This document shows positions 34,657-42,744 of a stretch of 64,000 nt of DNA, in pieces (the first letter of the stretch is position 1; each line of letters starts with the position of its first letter). The stretch is from NCBI RefSeq assembly GCF_042926695.1, contig NZ_CP170642.1, positions 682,001 to 746,000 on the forward strand. Direction: 5' to 3'. A model generated the notes under the pieces. The model made no database searches. It was not told where the DNA came from and worked only from the letters and a program-made list of their open reading frames with translations. The DNA comes from Lonepinella koalarum. GTDB taxonomy: Bacteria > Pseudomonadota > Gammaproteobacteria > Enterobacterales > Pasteurellaceae. A program made the position numbers and the translations under genes.

Positions 34657-36831
34657 TTAAAACTCAATTTTGGCATTTAATAAGTATTCACGTCCATAAC
34701 CTAAAGAAATAGGTGTAATGAATGTATCAATGTTACCCGCAGTAGATTGATAATACACTTTATCGGATAAGTTTTTACCGTTTAATTGTAATGATACCTT
34801 TTTGCTTGCTAGCTTGGTTTCATACGCTAAGAATGCATCATAAATAGTGGCATCTGGAATTTTATATGACGTGGTATAACTGGAGTCATAGGCATGCCAA
34901 GAACCCAAATAACGAGCGCCACCACCAATACGCCAGTCACCACCTAAGAAGTTACCTAAGTCATAACTTAAGAATAAAGCCCCTTGATGTTTTGGTACGC
35001 CAATAAGTTGTTTACCCACAGCACTTGGGAAGCTATCATTTTGACGATTTTCAACTTTAGTATAAGTATAAGTTAATGATGCACTTAATTTATCGGTAAT
35101 ATAGCCGTTAATATCCACTTCAATACCACGAGAACGTTGCTTACCTGCGATATAAAGATTATTGTTAGCGTCGGTTTCTGCTACATTTTTCTTATTAATA
35201 TTGAATAAAGCGAGTGTTGCGTTGATATTTGAGCTTTCATATTTTGTACCAATTTCAATAGATTTACCTTGTTCTGCGGGTAAGTTAGGATCAACAGCGT
35301 TTGCAATCGCATATTGTGGTCGGAAAGATTCGGCGTAATTTGCATAAACTGCTAAATTTGGCGTGAACTTATATACCGAACCAAATTGATAAAGCATTTT
35401 GCCGTCGTGTTGATCGGTATTTGGCACTAAGGTAGCATTAAGCGCATGACGACCTGCCACTTGGTCAAAATATTCGTAACGTAAACCACCCGTAACAATT
35501 AAGCTATCCGTTAAATAAGCAGTATCTTGTACATAAACCCCAAGGGTTTTGATATTGTTGATTTGCCAGTTATTGGCGGCAACGGTTTCAGTTACGTCAG
35601 GATTCGTGTAAGTTGGATTATCAATATTAATGAAACTCCAACCACCATTATTAAACACAGGACCTGTTGTACGATAATTACGGCTGGCATCTGCCCCAAT
35701 AATGAAACGGTTAGCAATTTCACCAATGCTAAATTCACCGACTAAGTTTAATGATCCAGAGTGGATACGTTGATCCGCTGCTTGTTTTTCTAAACGGCGT
35801 AATGCAGTTCTTGGTTGTAATATTCTTGTTGAGCTGTAATTTAATGTATCCGTCTCACTTGTATTTACTGCCACTACACGGGTTTGACGATAGTTATATT
35901 TATCACGAGCATAACCATAGGTTGCGTTTAATTTCCAATGGTCATTTAGTTTTTGCTCTAGTTTCACTTGAATATTATCGGTTTTACCGGTGGTTTGGTT
36001 ATTGGGTTCATCCAAACGACGTTCAGCAGGAATATTAACAACAGAACCATTCACAATTTGAGTGCCACGATCAAAAGGTTGGGTATAGTCTAAATGTTCA
36101 TAGGCTACTAATACTTTGGTGTTATCATTTTCATAAGATATTGATGGAGCATAGGTGGTAGATTTGATTTCACCGAAATTACGCCAGTAATCTTTTTCTT
36201 GTTTATCATAGATAAAGCGATAGGCAAAGCCATTGCCTAAACTACCAGTACTGTCAAATTGGGTTCCCCACATATTGTTGTTGCCAACTGTTCCGCCAAT
36301 AATCGTTTTTTGTTCTTGTTGTGGCTTTTTGGTGACAACATTGATGACACCACCCGGATCTTGGATACCATATAATACAGAGGTAGGACCTTTTAATACT
36401 TCAACAGTTTCTGTGGTTGCACCGAAATTATGTGATGGTCCTGCTTGGGAACCGTTACGCATAATAGAATTATCACGGTTTCCACCAAAACCTCGTTTTT
36501 GTACCGCATCAAAGATACCCCCTAAAGTATTTGCTTGACTCACACCGCTTACGCTAGAAAGGGCATCAATCAGATCATTTGGTTTACGATCTTCAATTAA
36601 TTTTGATGTGACAACGTTTACCGTGGTAGGTGTATCAATAATTGGCACATCAACTTTTGATACCGCTGAAGTCCCCATAGCGTGATAACCAATTTGTTTT
36701 AGTTCACCAGAAGTAACTTGAATTTCTTCTAGTTCTTCGTTCCCCCCCCTTTGCTGACCGGTTTCAGCAAAAGTACCAAAAGAAACACCAGCAAAAAGTG
36801 CGGTGTAAATTAAGCTAAACTTGAGTTTCAT
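34657..36831 (-). CDS. TonB-dependent siderophore receptor (outer membrane)
   Basis: The 724-residue product is a 22-strand barrel with an N-terminal plug. A signal peptide (MKLKFSLIYTALFAGVSFGTFA) is followed by a TonB box-like EEIQVTSGE and a plug with DTPTTVNVVTSKLIEDRK and GPTSVLYGIQDPGGVINVVTKKP. The barrel ends in aromatic GYGREYLLNAKIEF. The plug type is that of ferrichrome/rhodotorulate-like receptors (FhuE/FoxA group); the exact siderophore cannot be told. G8 at about 36742-36749 lies just after the signal peptide (QQRGGNEE), a candidate slippage site. An exact USS encodes part of the signal peptide. Its promoter has a partial Fur box. The Fur-boxed ABC importer at 54.7 kb could be its inner-membrane partner. 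Confidence 0.88.
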   Translation of the reverse strand: MKLKFSLIYTALFAGVSFGTFAETGQQRGGNEELEEIQVTSGELKQIGYHAMGTSAVSKVDVPIIDTPTTVNVVTSKLIEDRKPNDLIDALSSVSGVSQANTLGGIFDAVQKRGFGGNRDNSIMRNGSQAGPSHNFGATTETVEVLKGPTSVLYGIQDPGGVINVVTKKPQQEQKTIIGGTVGNNNMWGTQFDSTGSLGNGFAYRFIYDKQEKDYWRNFGEIKSTTYAPSISYENDNTKVLVAYEHLDYTQPFDRGTQIVNGSVVNIPAERRLDEPNNQTTGKTDNIQVKLEQKLNDHWKLNATYGYARDKYNYRQTRVVAVNTSETDTLNYSSTRILQPRTALRRLEKQAADQRIHSGSLNLVGEFSIGEIANRFIIGADASRNYRTTGPVFNNGGWSFINIDNPTYTNPDVTETVAANNWQINNIKTLGVYVQDTAYLTDSLIVTGGLRYEYFDQVAGRHALNATLVPNTDQHDGKMLYQFGSVYKFTPNLAVYANYAESFRPQYAIANAVDPNLPAEQGKSIEIGTKYESSNINATLALFNINKKNVAETDANNNLYIAGKQRSRGIEVDINGYITDKLSASLTYTYTKVENRQNDSFPSAVGKQLIGVPKHQGALFLSYDLGNFLGGDWRIGGGARYLGSWHAYDSSYTTSYKIPDATIYDAFLAYETKLASKKVSLQLNGKNLSDKVYYQSTAGNIDTFITPISLGYGREYLLNAKIEF

Positions 36832-36865
36832 TAGATTACCCTTAATCAGAATTAAATATAAAAAT

Positions 36866-36882
36866 AGTCTAAAAATTAGACT
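36866..36882. promoter_or_regulatory. Inverted repeat in the receptor leader
   Basis: AGTCTAA-AAA-TTAGACT is a perfect 7-bp inverted repeat about 35 bases before the receptor start and just downstream of its predicted transcription start. It could be an operator for a specific regulator or an RNA hairpin. Confidence 0.45.
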
Positions 36883-36900
36883 GCTCTAAAAGAAGCGCTG

Positions 36901-36929
36901 AGTATAAAGTAAACGATAATCTATTGCAA
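36901..36929 (-). promoter_or_regulatory. Promoter of the TonB receptor with a partial Fur box
   Basis: On the minus strand, TTGCAA (36929-36924) and TATACT (36906-36901) are separated by 17 bases. An overlapping 19-base stretch ending in GATTATC matches about 11 of 19 positions of the Fur consensus. The promoter is convincing; the Fur site is tentative. Confidence 0.55.
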
Positions 36930-36988
36930 TAAATTAATAATATTTATTCGTATTTGTGGGGCGGTTATTTATTATTTTTTATAAATAT

Positions 36989-37017
36989 TTGCAATCCTGC
37001 TAACTTTATAGCATAAT
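36989..37017 (+). promoter_or_regulatory. ffs: Promoter of 4.5S RNA
   Basis: TTGCAA and CATAAT are separated by 17 bases. The predicted start at about 37024 would leave a leader of some 28 bases, including the small hairpin AACTTG...CAAGTT, for removal by RNase P as in E. coli. Confidence 0.6.
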
Positions 37018-37051
37018 TCACACCCTAACTTGTTTAATTCAAGTTATCCAA

Positions 37052-37164
37052 TGGAAACCTTTTCGGTCTTTCGCAATGGTGTCTGGTTTACTCGGTCAGG
37101 TTCGGAAGAAAGCAGCCAAAGTCAGAATTTCTGTGTGCCGAGAGGAGCTGGAAAGGTTTCCACC
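37052..37164 (+). ncRNA. ffs: 4.5S RNA, signal recognition particle RNA
   Basis: The sequence contains the SRP helix 8 core GGTCAGGTTCGGAAGAAAGC followed by AGCC, with the GGAA tetraloop. The ends pair as TGGAAACCTTT with AAAGGTTTCCA. Internal text GTTTAC and TGTGTGCCGAGA aligns with E. coli 4.5S RNA. Relative to E. coli (UCC-GGAA-GGA) the tetraloop stem is UUC-GGAA-GAA, so the changed bases on the two sides still pair. A T-run (CCTTTTTT) follows and ends the transcript. The RNA binds Ffh and targets inner-membrane proteins. Confidence 0.94.
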
Positions 37165-37176
37165 TTTTTTAACCGC

Positions 37177-38574
37177 CTATTTGATTTTTTCCAGCTTGGC
37201 TAATAATTGCTCATCAGGTTGCCCCTGTAATTTCCACATCCGATATAACAATAAAATCGCAGCCGACGTGAGGGCTACTACAAAACCAATCCAAAAGCCC
37301 AATGCACCTAAGTGTGGTACAATCCAATCCGTCATGGCTAAGCTATATCCAATAGGCATCCCCAACACCCAATAGCAAAAAATTGTAATGTATAAAATCG
37401 CTTTTGTGTCTTTATAACCGCGTAATACCCCCCCGGCGACTACCTGTAAGGTATCGGAAAATTGATAAAGAGATGCTACAATTAATAAGGAACTGGCAAG
37501 GGCAATAACACTGGCATCAGTCACAAATAATTGTGCAATTTGCTCACGCCAGAAGATAGTGACAAACGCAGTGATTACCGTGATATTTAATCCCACTACA
37601 AAGGCAAGATAAGACACTTTTTTGGCTTCCACAGGCGATTTTTCCCCTAAACGTTGTCCCACTAAAATGGTGGTCGCCATGCCTAAGGACATGGGGAACA
37701 TAAACACAAAGGAACTGGTGTTTAACGCGATTTGATGGCTCGCTACCATGGCTGTGCCAAGTGGTGATAAAAACAATGATGCTAATGCAAATAACGCCAC
37801 TTCTGCCCATAGGGCGACAGCAATTGGGAACCCTAGTTTGAGTAGTTTTTTGAGGGTTGCGACATCCGGTTTTTCTATTAATTTGCTAAACACATGAATA
37901 TCACGTAAGTGATGAGATTGGCGACTATAACTTATCATCATCAAACACATAGCCCAGTTCACTATGGCGGTTGCGATCCCACATCCCACAGCGCCAAAAG
38001 CTGGTACGCCGAATTTACCATAAATAAAAATATAATTAAGCGGAATATTCAACAGCAAACCAATAAAGGTAATCACCATCGCCGGTTTTGTCTTGGCTAC
38101 GCCATCATTTAAACAACGAAAATTAATCAGCAATAAATAAGCCGGCAGACCGAACAGCATAGCATGTAGATAACCTATCGTAATTGTCGCTAACCGTTCT
38201 TCCATTTGCATGGCATAAATAATCAGATCGCTGTGATAAATCAATAGTCCCAAGGGAATACAAACGAGCATAATAATCCATAATCCTTGACGTACTTGAT
38301 GAGCAATCCGTGAACGTTGATTGGAACCGTTTAAATAGGAAATTGTCGGGGGAAGGGCTAACAATAAACCATGTCCGAACAATACCAAGGGAAACCAAAT
38401 GGATGCGCCGACTGAAATTGCCGCCATATCCGCTGCACTAACGCGCCCCGCCATAATGGTATCCACTAATCCCATGGAATTTTGGGCGATTTGGGCGAGA
38501 AGAATTGGAATAGCGATTTGAATTAATTTTTTTGCCTGTTCGTGATATTGTTGCCAGTTATTAATTTTTTGCAT
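37177..38574 (-). CDS. norM: NorM/HmcM-type MATE multidrug efflux pump
   Basis: This 465-residue inner-membrane antiporter exports cationic drugs in exchange for sodium or protons. It has 12 hydrophobic segments and MATE signatures in both halves (QNSMGLVDTIMAGRVSAADMA, GMATTILVGQRLGEKSP). It starts MQKINNWQQYHEQAKKLIQIAIPIL. The gene is divergent from ribE with 74 bases between them, as in H. influenzae (hmcM next to the riboflavin synthase gene). Seven C in a row at about 37428-37434 (VAGGVLRGYK codons) form a short homopolymer. Confidence 0.92.
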   Translation of the reverse strand: MQKINNWQQYHEQAKKLIQIAIPILLAQIAQNSMGLVDTIMAGRVSAADMAAISVGASIWFPLVLFGHGLLLALPPTISYLNGSNQRSRIAHQVRQGLWIIMLVCIPLGLLIYHSDLIIYAMQMEERLATITIGYLHAMLFGLPAYLLLINFRCLNDGVAKTKPAMVITFIGLLLNIPLNYIFIYGKFGVPAFGAVGCGIATAIVNWAMCLMMISYSRQSHHLRDIHVFSKLIEKPDVATLKKLLKLGFPIAVALWAEVALFALASLFLSPLGTAMVASHQIALNTSSFVFMFPMSLGMATTILVGQRLGEKSPVEAKKVSYLAFVVGLNITVITAFVTIFWREQIAQLFVTDASVIALASSLLIVASLYQFSDTLQVVAGGVLRGYKDTKAILYITIFCYWVLGMPIGYSLAMTDWIVPHLGALGFWIGFVVALTSAAILLLYRMWKLQGQPDEQLLAKLEKIK

Positions 38575-38648
38575 AAAGAGACCGAATTTCCTTTATAATA
38601 GGAAAAATTTAATTTTTTCACCGCACTTTCGCGGTTAAGCGAGTTTAT

Positions 38649-39257
38649 ATGTTTACAGGTATTGTGCAAGGTATAGCACAAATTTATTCTATCATTGAAA
38701 AGACAGATTTTAGAACACATACTATTAAAATGCCACAGGAATTACTGGTAGATTTACAATTAGGCGCATCGGTTGCACATAATGGTGTTTGTTTGACCGT
38801 CACCAAGGTAGAAAATGATCTGGTCAGTTTTGATTTAATGACAGAAACGTTACGCATCACTAATTTAGGTGAGCTTAAAGTGGGGGATGGGGTCAATATA
38901 GAAAGAGCGATGAAATTCGGTTCAGAAGTAGGCGGACATTTATTGTCGGGACATGTTTATTGTACGGCAAAAATTATTGAGCGCAAACCGAGTGAAAATA
39001 ATTTACAAATTTGGTTTGAATTGCCTAATTTCGACGTAATGAAATATATTCTGACCAAAGGTTTTATTGCGGTGGATGGTATCAGTTTGACCATCGGCGA
39101 AGTGAAACAAAATCAATTTTGCGTTAATTTAATTCCAGAAACCATGGAACGTACGATAATTGCTAAAAAAAATGTCGGGGATCGGGTGAATATTGAAATT
39201 GATCCGCAGACACAAGCGATTGTGGATACGGTGGAGCGTTACTTGGCTAAAAAATAG
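38649..39257 (+). CDS. ribE: RibE, riboflavin synthase alpha subunit
   Basis: The enzyme dismutates two 6,7-dimethyl-8-ribityllumazine molecules to riboflavin. The 202-residue product consists of two tandem lumazine-binding barrels. The first starts MFTGIVQGIAQI with VAHNGVCLTVTKV, and the second has GFIAVDGISLTIGEV. Length fits the trimeric alpha subunit (E. coli ribC/ribE, 213). Located opposite norM. A USS lies just upstream (about 38620), in the divergent spacer. Confidence 0.95.
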   Translation: MFTGIVQGIAQIYSIIEKTDFRTHTIKMPQELLVDLQLGASVAHNGVCLTVTKVENDLVSFDLMTETLRITNLGELKVGDGVNIERAMKFGSEVGGHLLSGHVYCTAKIIERKPSENNLQIWFELPNFDVMKYILTKGFIAVDGISLTIGEVKQNQFCVNLIPETMERTIIAKKNVGDRVNIEIDPQTQAIVDTVERYLAKK

Positions 39258-39315
39258 CTTGTTTTATTATATTTCTGTAAATATAATTTATTTACATCTT
39301 TTGAGTAAAGAGAAA

Positions 39316-39603
39316 ATGATAGAAATTAAAGGGTTTGAATGGGATCGTAATAAAGCATAAATTAATGAATTAAAACATAATGTTAGCTTTAATGAAGCGA
39401 TTACGGTATTTTATGATGATGATGCGTTATTAATTCCAGATCCTGAACATTCTTTTTTTGAAGAACGTTTTCTTCTATTGGGATTGAGTTTACATAACAA
39501 TACATTGGTTGTTGTACATTGCGAACGAGATGAAAATATACGTATTATTTCAGCTCACCATGCGACAAAAAAAGAGAAAGAACAATATCAAAGGGGGTTT
39601 TAG
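39316..39603 (+). pseudogene. brnT: brnT toxin gene with an in-frame stop at codon 15
   Basis: The frame from ATG 39316 reads MIEIKGFEWDRNKA, then TAA (39358-39360), then continues without interruption as INELKHNVSFNEAITVF, IPDPEHSFFEERFLLLG and IRIISAHHATKKEKEQYQ to TAG at 39601. This is the complete BrnT (RelE-fold ribonuclease toxin) pattern, so a single nonsense change at codon 15 has broken it. Codons on both sides fit the family, and no indel is needed. Downstream re-initiation could only use a non-ATG codon. The intact antitoxin gene brnA starts directly after the stop. A sequencing error cannot be excluded from sequence alone. Confidence 0.82.
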
Positions 39604-39819
39604 ATGTTACCAGAATACGATTTTAGCCAAGCAATTAAAAATCCTTATGCGAAACGCCTAAAAAGTAAAAAAGTAGTGACTATCCGTATTGATGACGATG
39701 CGATAGATTATTTTAAACAACTTTCAGCAGAGATGGATATGCCTTATCAAACATTGATTAATCTTTATTTGAAAGAATGTGCTGAAACACGAAAAAAGCC
39801 TAATATTCATTGGCAATGA
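39604..39819 (+). CDS. brnA: BrnA, ribbon-helix-helix antitoxin
   Basis: BrnA neutralises BrnT and represses the brnTA promoter. The 71-residue product has the BrnA pattern: MLPEYDFSQAIKNPYAKRLK, then a ribbon-helix-helix core KKVVTIRIDDDAIDYFKQLSAEM and PYQTLINLYLKECAE. The ATG follows the brnT stop with no gap and is preceded by AAAGGGGG, a strong ribosome-binding site. The antitoxin is intact although its toxin is interrupted. Its end overlaps, in another frame, an upstream extension of the next gene; the likely start of that gene is 4 bases after the brnA stop. Confidence 0.86.
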   Translation: MLPEYDFSQAIKNPYAKRLKSKKVVTIRIDDDAIDYFKQLSAEMDMPYQTLINLYLKECAETRKKPNIHWQ

Positions 39820-39823
39820 TGTT

Positions 39824-40453
39824 ATGAAAAAATTTTTCTTATTTTTCACCGCACTTTTGGCATTTAACCAACAAGTACAAGCCCATCCTCATGCTTTTAT
39901 CGGTATGAGAACCACGCCTTTAGTTGAACATGATAAGCTAAAGGGGTTTTCTGTGCAATGGTTGCTGGACGAAGCCAGTTCGGCGGAATTGCTGTATGAT
40001 TTGCAGGTTGTCCACAATGATCCGACAGCCAAACAAAGCATTGTGGATGAAATGATTAAAAATACAGTATCAGAACATTATTTTAGCTATCTATATGATA
40101 AACAAGGTAATCGAGTAAAATATACCTCTCAGCCAGCAAATTATGATATTAAAGCGGTGGGTAACCATATTTTGTATCATTTTGATTTCTTTTTGTCCCA
40201 ACCACAAACATTGGTGGATAATGAATTTGTCTTGATGATTTATGATCCAACCTATTATGTGTCAATGTATTATGATAATAAAAGTGCGGTAGATTTTAGC
40301 CAGCTTCCAGCAAATTGTCATGGTGATATGGTAGATCAAACTGTTGATGAAAAAACCAAACAATATGCTAAATCTTTAGATAAAACCCAACGAGAAGCAG
40401 ATTTTTCACTGGGTAAGGAATTTGCTCAAAAAGTGATTTTACAATGTCAATAA
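39824..40453 (+). CDS. DUF1007 family periplasmic protein
   Basis: The gene codes for about 209 residues from the ATG at 39824, which begins a signal peptide (MKKFFLFFTALLAFNQQVQA). The mature N-terminus is HPHAFIGMRT, the His-rich start typical of DUF1007, and LLYDLQVVHND and FVLMIYDPTYYVSMYYD are family text. DUF1007 proteins are regularly encoded beside NicO-type metal permeases and may bind or deliver nickel, cobalt or zinc; this is inference from context. The end overlaps the next gene by ten bases. Exact USS occur in the signal-peptide codons (FTAL) and at about 40283. An upstream in-frame start at 39779 is unlikely. Confidence 0.82.
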   Translation: MKKFFLFFTALLAFNQQVQAHPHAFIGMRTTPLVEHDKLKGFSVQWLLDEASSAELLYDLQVVHNDPTAKQSIVDEMIKNTVSEHYFSYLYDKQGNRVKYTSQPANYDIKAVGNHILYHFDFFLSQPQTLVDNEFVLMIYDPTYYVSMYYDNKSAVDFSQLPANCHGDMVDQTVDEKTKQYAKSLDKTQREADFSLGKEFAQKVILQCQ

Positions 40454-41448
40454 GCACTAAAAAAATCAGCACTATTTTATTATTATGCCTGTTGGCAGCA
40501 GGCATTGGTTTTTTATTCCCTTATTTATTTAAGCAAGTGGTGCTGTGGCAGCGAGAATTTAATCAGTTATTATCTCATCATCTTCATCAAATTAAGCAAG
40601 CTCCGATTTATGCAGGCGCAAGCTTGATTTTAATCAGTTTTGGCTATGGTGTATTTCATGCATTAGGGCCGGGTCATGGTAAATTTATTATCACCAGTTA
40701 TCTTTCACTTCATCAATCTAAAATTTTTGCCAGTATGCGGCTAGCCTTTTTGTCGTCCTTAATGCAAGGTGTCGTCGCAATTGTGGCAACCAGTATTGTG
40801 GTGGTGGTGTTAAATTTATCTTCCAGTTATTTTAAAGCCAGCCAACTTTGGTTAGAGCGTGGGGCGTATGGGTTGATTTTTCTGCTCGGCATACAATGGT
40901 TAATGCAAAGTAGCAAAAAAATTTGGCAAGCTCAACGCCGACCGAAAATTAAGCAAATTAAACCCATTACCGATGATATTAGAGTAAAAAGTGCGGTGCA
41001 AAATCCTCATCTTTTTTCCGATCATTTTGATGGTGAAAACTGTGCTTGTGGACATCAACATTTGCCGAATGAAGATCAACTTACTCAAGCAAATAGTTTA
41101 AAATCGCAATGGTTGATCATTTTAAGTATCGGTATGCGGCCTTGCACTGGTGCCATTTTTATTTTATTTTTGTCTTATATGCTCGATCTTTATGTATGGG
41201 GCATGCTAGCAACCATGGCAATGGCAATCGGCACGGGGCTTACTTTGTCAGGTTTTGCGTTAATGGTGCAATATGCCAGAAACACGGCAGTGCAAGTAGG
41301 AAAATGGTATTTTTCTGCAAAACTGAAAAGTCAATTTTCTCACTGGTTAAAACTGGCGTTTGGCTTGATATTAATGGGTTTTGCGCTGAGCTTGATTTAT
41401 GCAACTACATTGCAAAGTGTTGGAGGCGCAGTGTTGTTTGGGCGTTGA
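40444..41448 (+). CDS. NicO/RcnA-like nickel-cobalt transporter
   Basis: This 334-residue inner-membrane protein has about six membrane segments. Family motifs are GYGVFHALGPGHGKFIITSYLS, with the conserved histidines, and SIGMRPCTGAIFIL. The central hydrophilic loop ends in GENCACGHQHLPNEDQ, a Cys/His cluster suited to metal binding. NicO proteins move Ni or Co. With the DUF1007 partner in front (ten-base overlap), the pair forms a two-gene metal module. Import or export cannot be decided from sequence. It converges with nth, three bases away. Confidence 0.83.
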   Translation: MSISTKKISTILLLCLLAAGIGFLFPYLFKQVVLWQREFNQLLSHHLHQIKQAPIYAGASLILISFGYGVFHALGPGHGKFIITSYLSLHQSKIFASMRLAFLSSLMQGVVAIVATSIVVVVLNLSSSYFKASQLWLERGAYGLIFLLGIQWLMQSSKKIWQAQRRPKIKQIKPITDDIRVKSAVQNPHLFSDHFDGENCACGHQHLPNEDQLTQANSLKSQWLIILSIGMRPCTGAIFILFLSYMLDLYVWGMLATMAMAIGTGLTLSGFALMVQYARNTAVQVGKWYFSAKLKSQFSHWLKLAFGLILMGFALSLIYATTLQSVGGAVLFGR

Positions 41449-41450
41449 AA

Positions 41451-42086
41451 TTAAACATCAGTCTTTTCCTTAAATTCACACAAATCTTCAATTAAACAAG
41501 AACCACATCTCGGTTTTCTCGCAATACAAGTATAGCGACCGTGTAAAATCAGCCAGTGATGCACATCCACTTTAAATTCCTCCGGTACGACTTTGAGCAA
41601 TTTTTCTTCGACTTTAACGACATCCTTGCCCGGGGCAAAACCTGTTCGATTAGCTACTCGAAAGATATGTGTATCCACCGCAATAGTAGGCTGTCCGAAA
41701 GCTGTATTGAGGACCACATTAGCCGTTTTTCGTCCTACGCCGGCTAAGGCTTCTAACGCTTCTCGATTGTCAGGTACTTGGGAATGGTGTTTATCAATCA
41801 GATCCTTGCAGGTTTTAATAATATTTTCTGCTTTACTGTTATAAAGTCCGATGGTTTTAATATATTCTTTTAAGCCATCCACCCCTAAAGCATAAATTTT
41901 TTCAGGTGTATTCGCTACCGAAAATAACTTATCGGTGGCTTTATTGACACCTTTATCAGTGGCTTGAGCTGATAATATAACGGCAATTAATAATTCAAAA
42001 GGTGAGCTAAAATTCAGTTCTGTGGTCGGATGCGGATTGTTATCCCGCAAGCGAGTTAAAATTTCAATACGTTTTTGTTGATTCAT
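41451..42086 (-). CDS. nth: Nth, endonuclease III
   Basis: Nth is a DNA glycosylase/AP lyase that removes oxidised pyrimidines. The 211-residue product has the helix-hairpin-helix ALAGVGRKTANVVLNT with the catalytic Lys, the catalytic Asp in VDTHIFRVANRTG, and the C-terminal 4Fe-4S loop CIARKPRCGSCLIEDLC. Its ATG overlaps the rsxE stop by four bases, and nth closes the rsx operon as in E. coli (rsxABCDGE-nth). The last residues are LCEFKEKTDV. Confidence 0.97.
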   Translation of the reverse strand: MNQQKRIEILTRLRDNNPHPTTELNFSSPFELLIAVILSAQATDKGVNKATDKLFSVANTPEKIYALGVDGLKEYIKTIGLYNSKAENIIKTCKDLIDKHHSQVPDNREALEALAGVGRKTANVVLNTAFGQPTIAVDTHIFRVANRTGFAPGKDVVKVEEKLLKVVPEEFKVDVHHWLILHGRYTCIARKPRCGSCLIEDLCEFKEKTDV

Positions 42087-42733
42087 TTTTTCTGTTCGAG
42101 TTTATTTTTAAATGCCAAAATTAACCCTAATCCGATAAAAGCACCCGGTGGCAAAATAGCAAGTAACAGATTGTTTTGATGATGAAAAACTTCAATGCGC
42201 AACACTTTTGCCCAATCGCCCAGCAGTAAATGAATGCCGTCAAATAAGGTACCATTACCGAAAATTTCGCGTAATGCCCCTAATAAAAACAGACTTAATG
42301 TCATACCTAATCCCATAGCGAAACCATCAAAGGTGGAATGTAGCAGACTATTTTTGCTCGCAAAGGCTTCGGCTCGCCCAATCACAATACAGTTAGTCAC
42401 AATCAGCGGAATAAAAATACCCAGTGATTGATAGAGGCTATAAGTATAGGCATTCATTAATAGTTGCACGACGGTAACAGTCGTAGCAATAATCATGACA
42501 TAAATCGGAATGCGAATTTCGTGCGGGATTTGCTTGCGGAACAACGACACCATGCTGTTGGTACAGATTAACACTATCATAGTGGCAAATCCTAAACCTA
42601 AGGCATTAGTAGCAGAGTTAGACACCGCCAACAATGGACAAAGTCCAAGTAATTGCACGGTGCCAGGGTTATTTCGCCATAATCCTTGTACTAACAAATT
42701 GTACCAAAGGTTTTCTGTTTTTTGTTCTGTCAT
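42083..42733 (-). CDS. rsxE: RsxE (RnfE), electron transport complex membrane subunit
   Basis: RsxE is a six-helix inner-membrane subunit, homologous to RsxA and inverted with respect to it. The product shows LVQGLWRNNPGTVQLLGLCPLLAV, PIYVMIIATTVTVVQLLMNAY, GIFIPLIVTNCIVIGRAEAFA and LPPGAFIGLGLIL. I placed the start at ATG 42733 (MTEQKTENLW). A GTG at 42745 overlapping the rsxG stop, or an ATG at 42736, is also possible. The complex couples NADH oxidation, ferredoxin-like reduction and ion flow, and in E. coli resets SoxR. Confidence 0.94.
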   Translation of the reverse strand: MTEQKTENLWYNLLVQGLWRNNPGTVQLLGLCPLLAVSNSATNALGLGFATMIVLICTNSMVSLFRKQIPHEIRIPIYVMIIATTVTVVQLLMNAYTYSLYQSLGIFIPLIVTNCIVIGRAEAFASKNSLLHSTFDGFAMGLGMTLSLFLLGALREIFGNGTLFDGIHLLLGDWAKVLRIEVFHHQNNLLLAILPPGAFIGLGLILAFKNKLEQKK

Positions 42734-42744
42734 CATATTTATCA

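Noticed and set aside
36907..36930. Full Fur box upstream of the TonB receptor
   Set aside because: Only about 11 of 19 positions match. It is kept as a partial site in the promoter entry and not claimed as a firm box.
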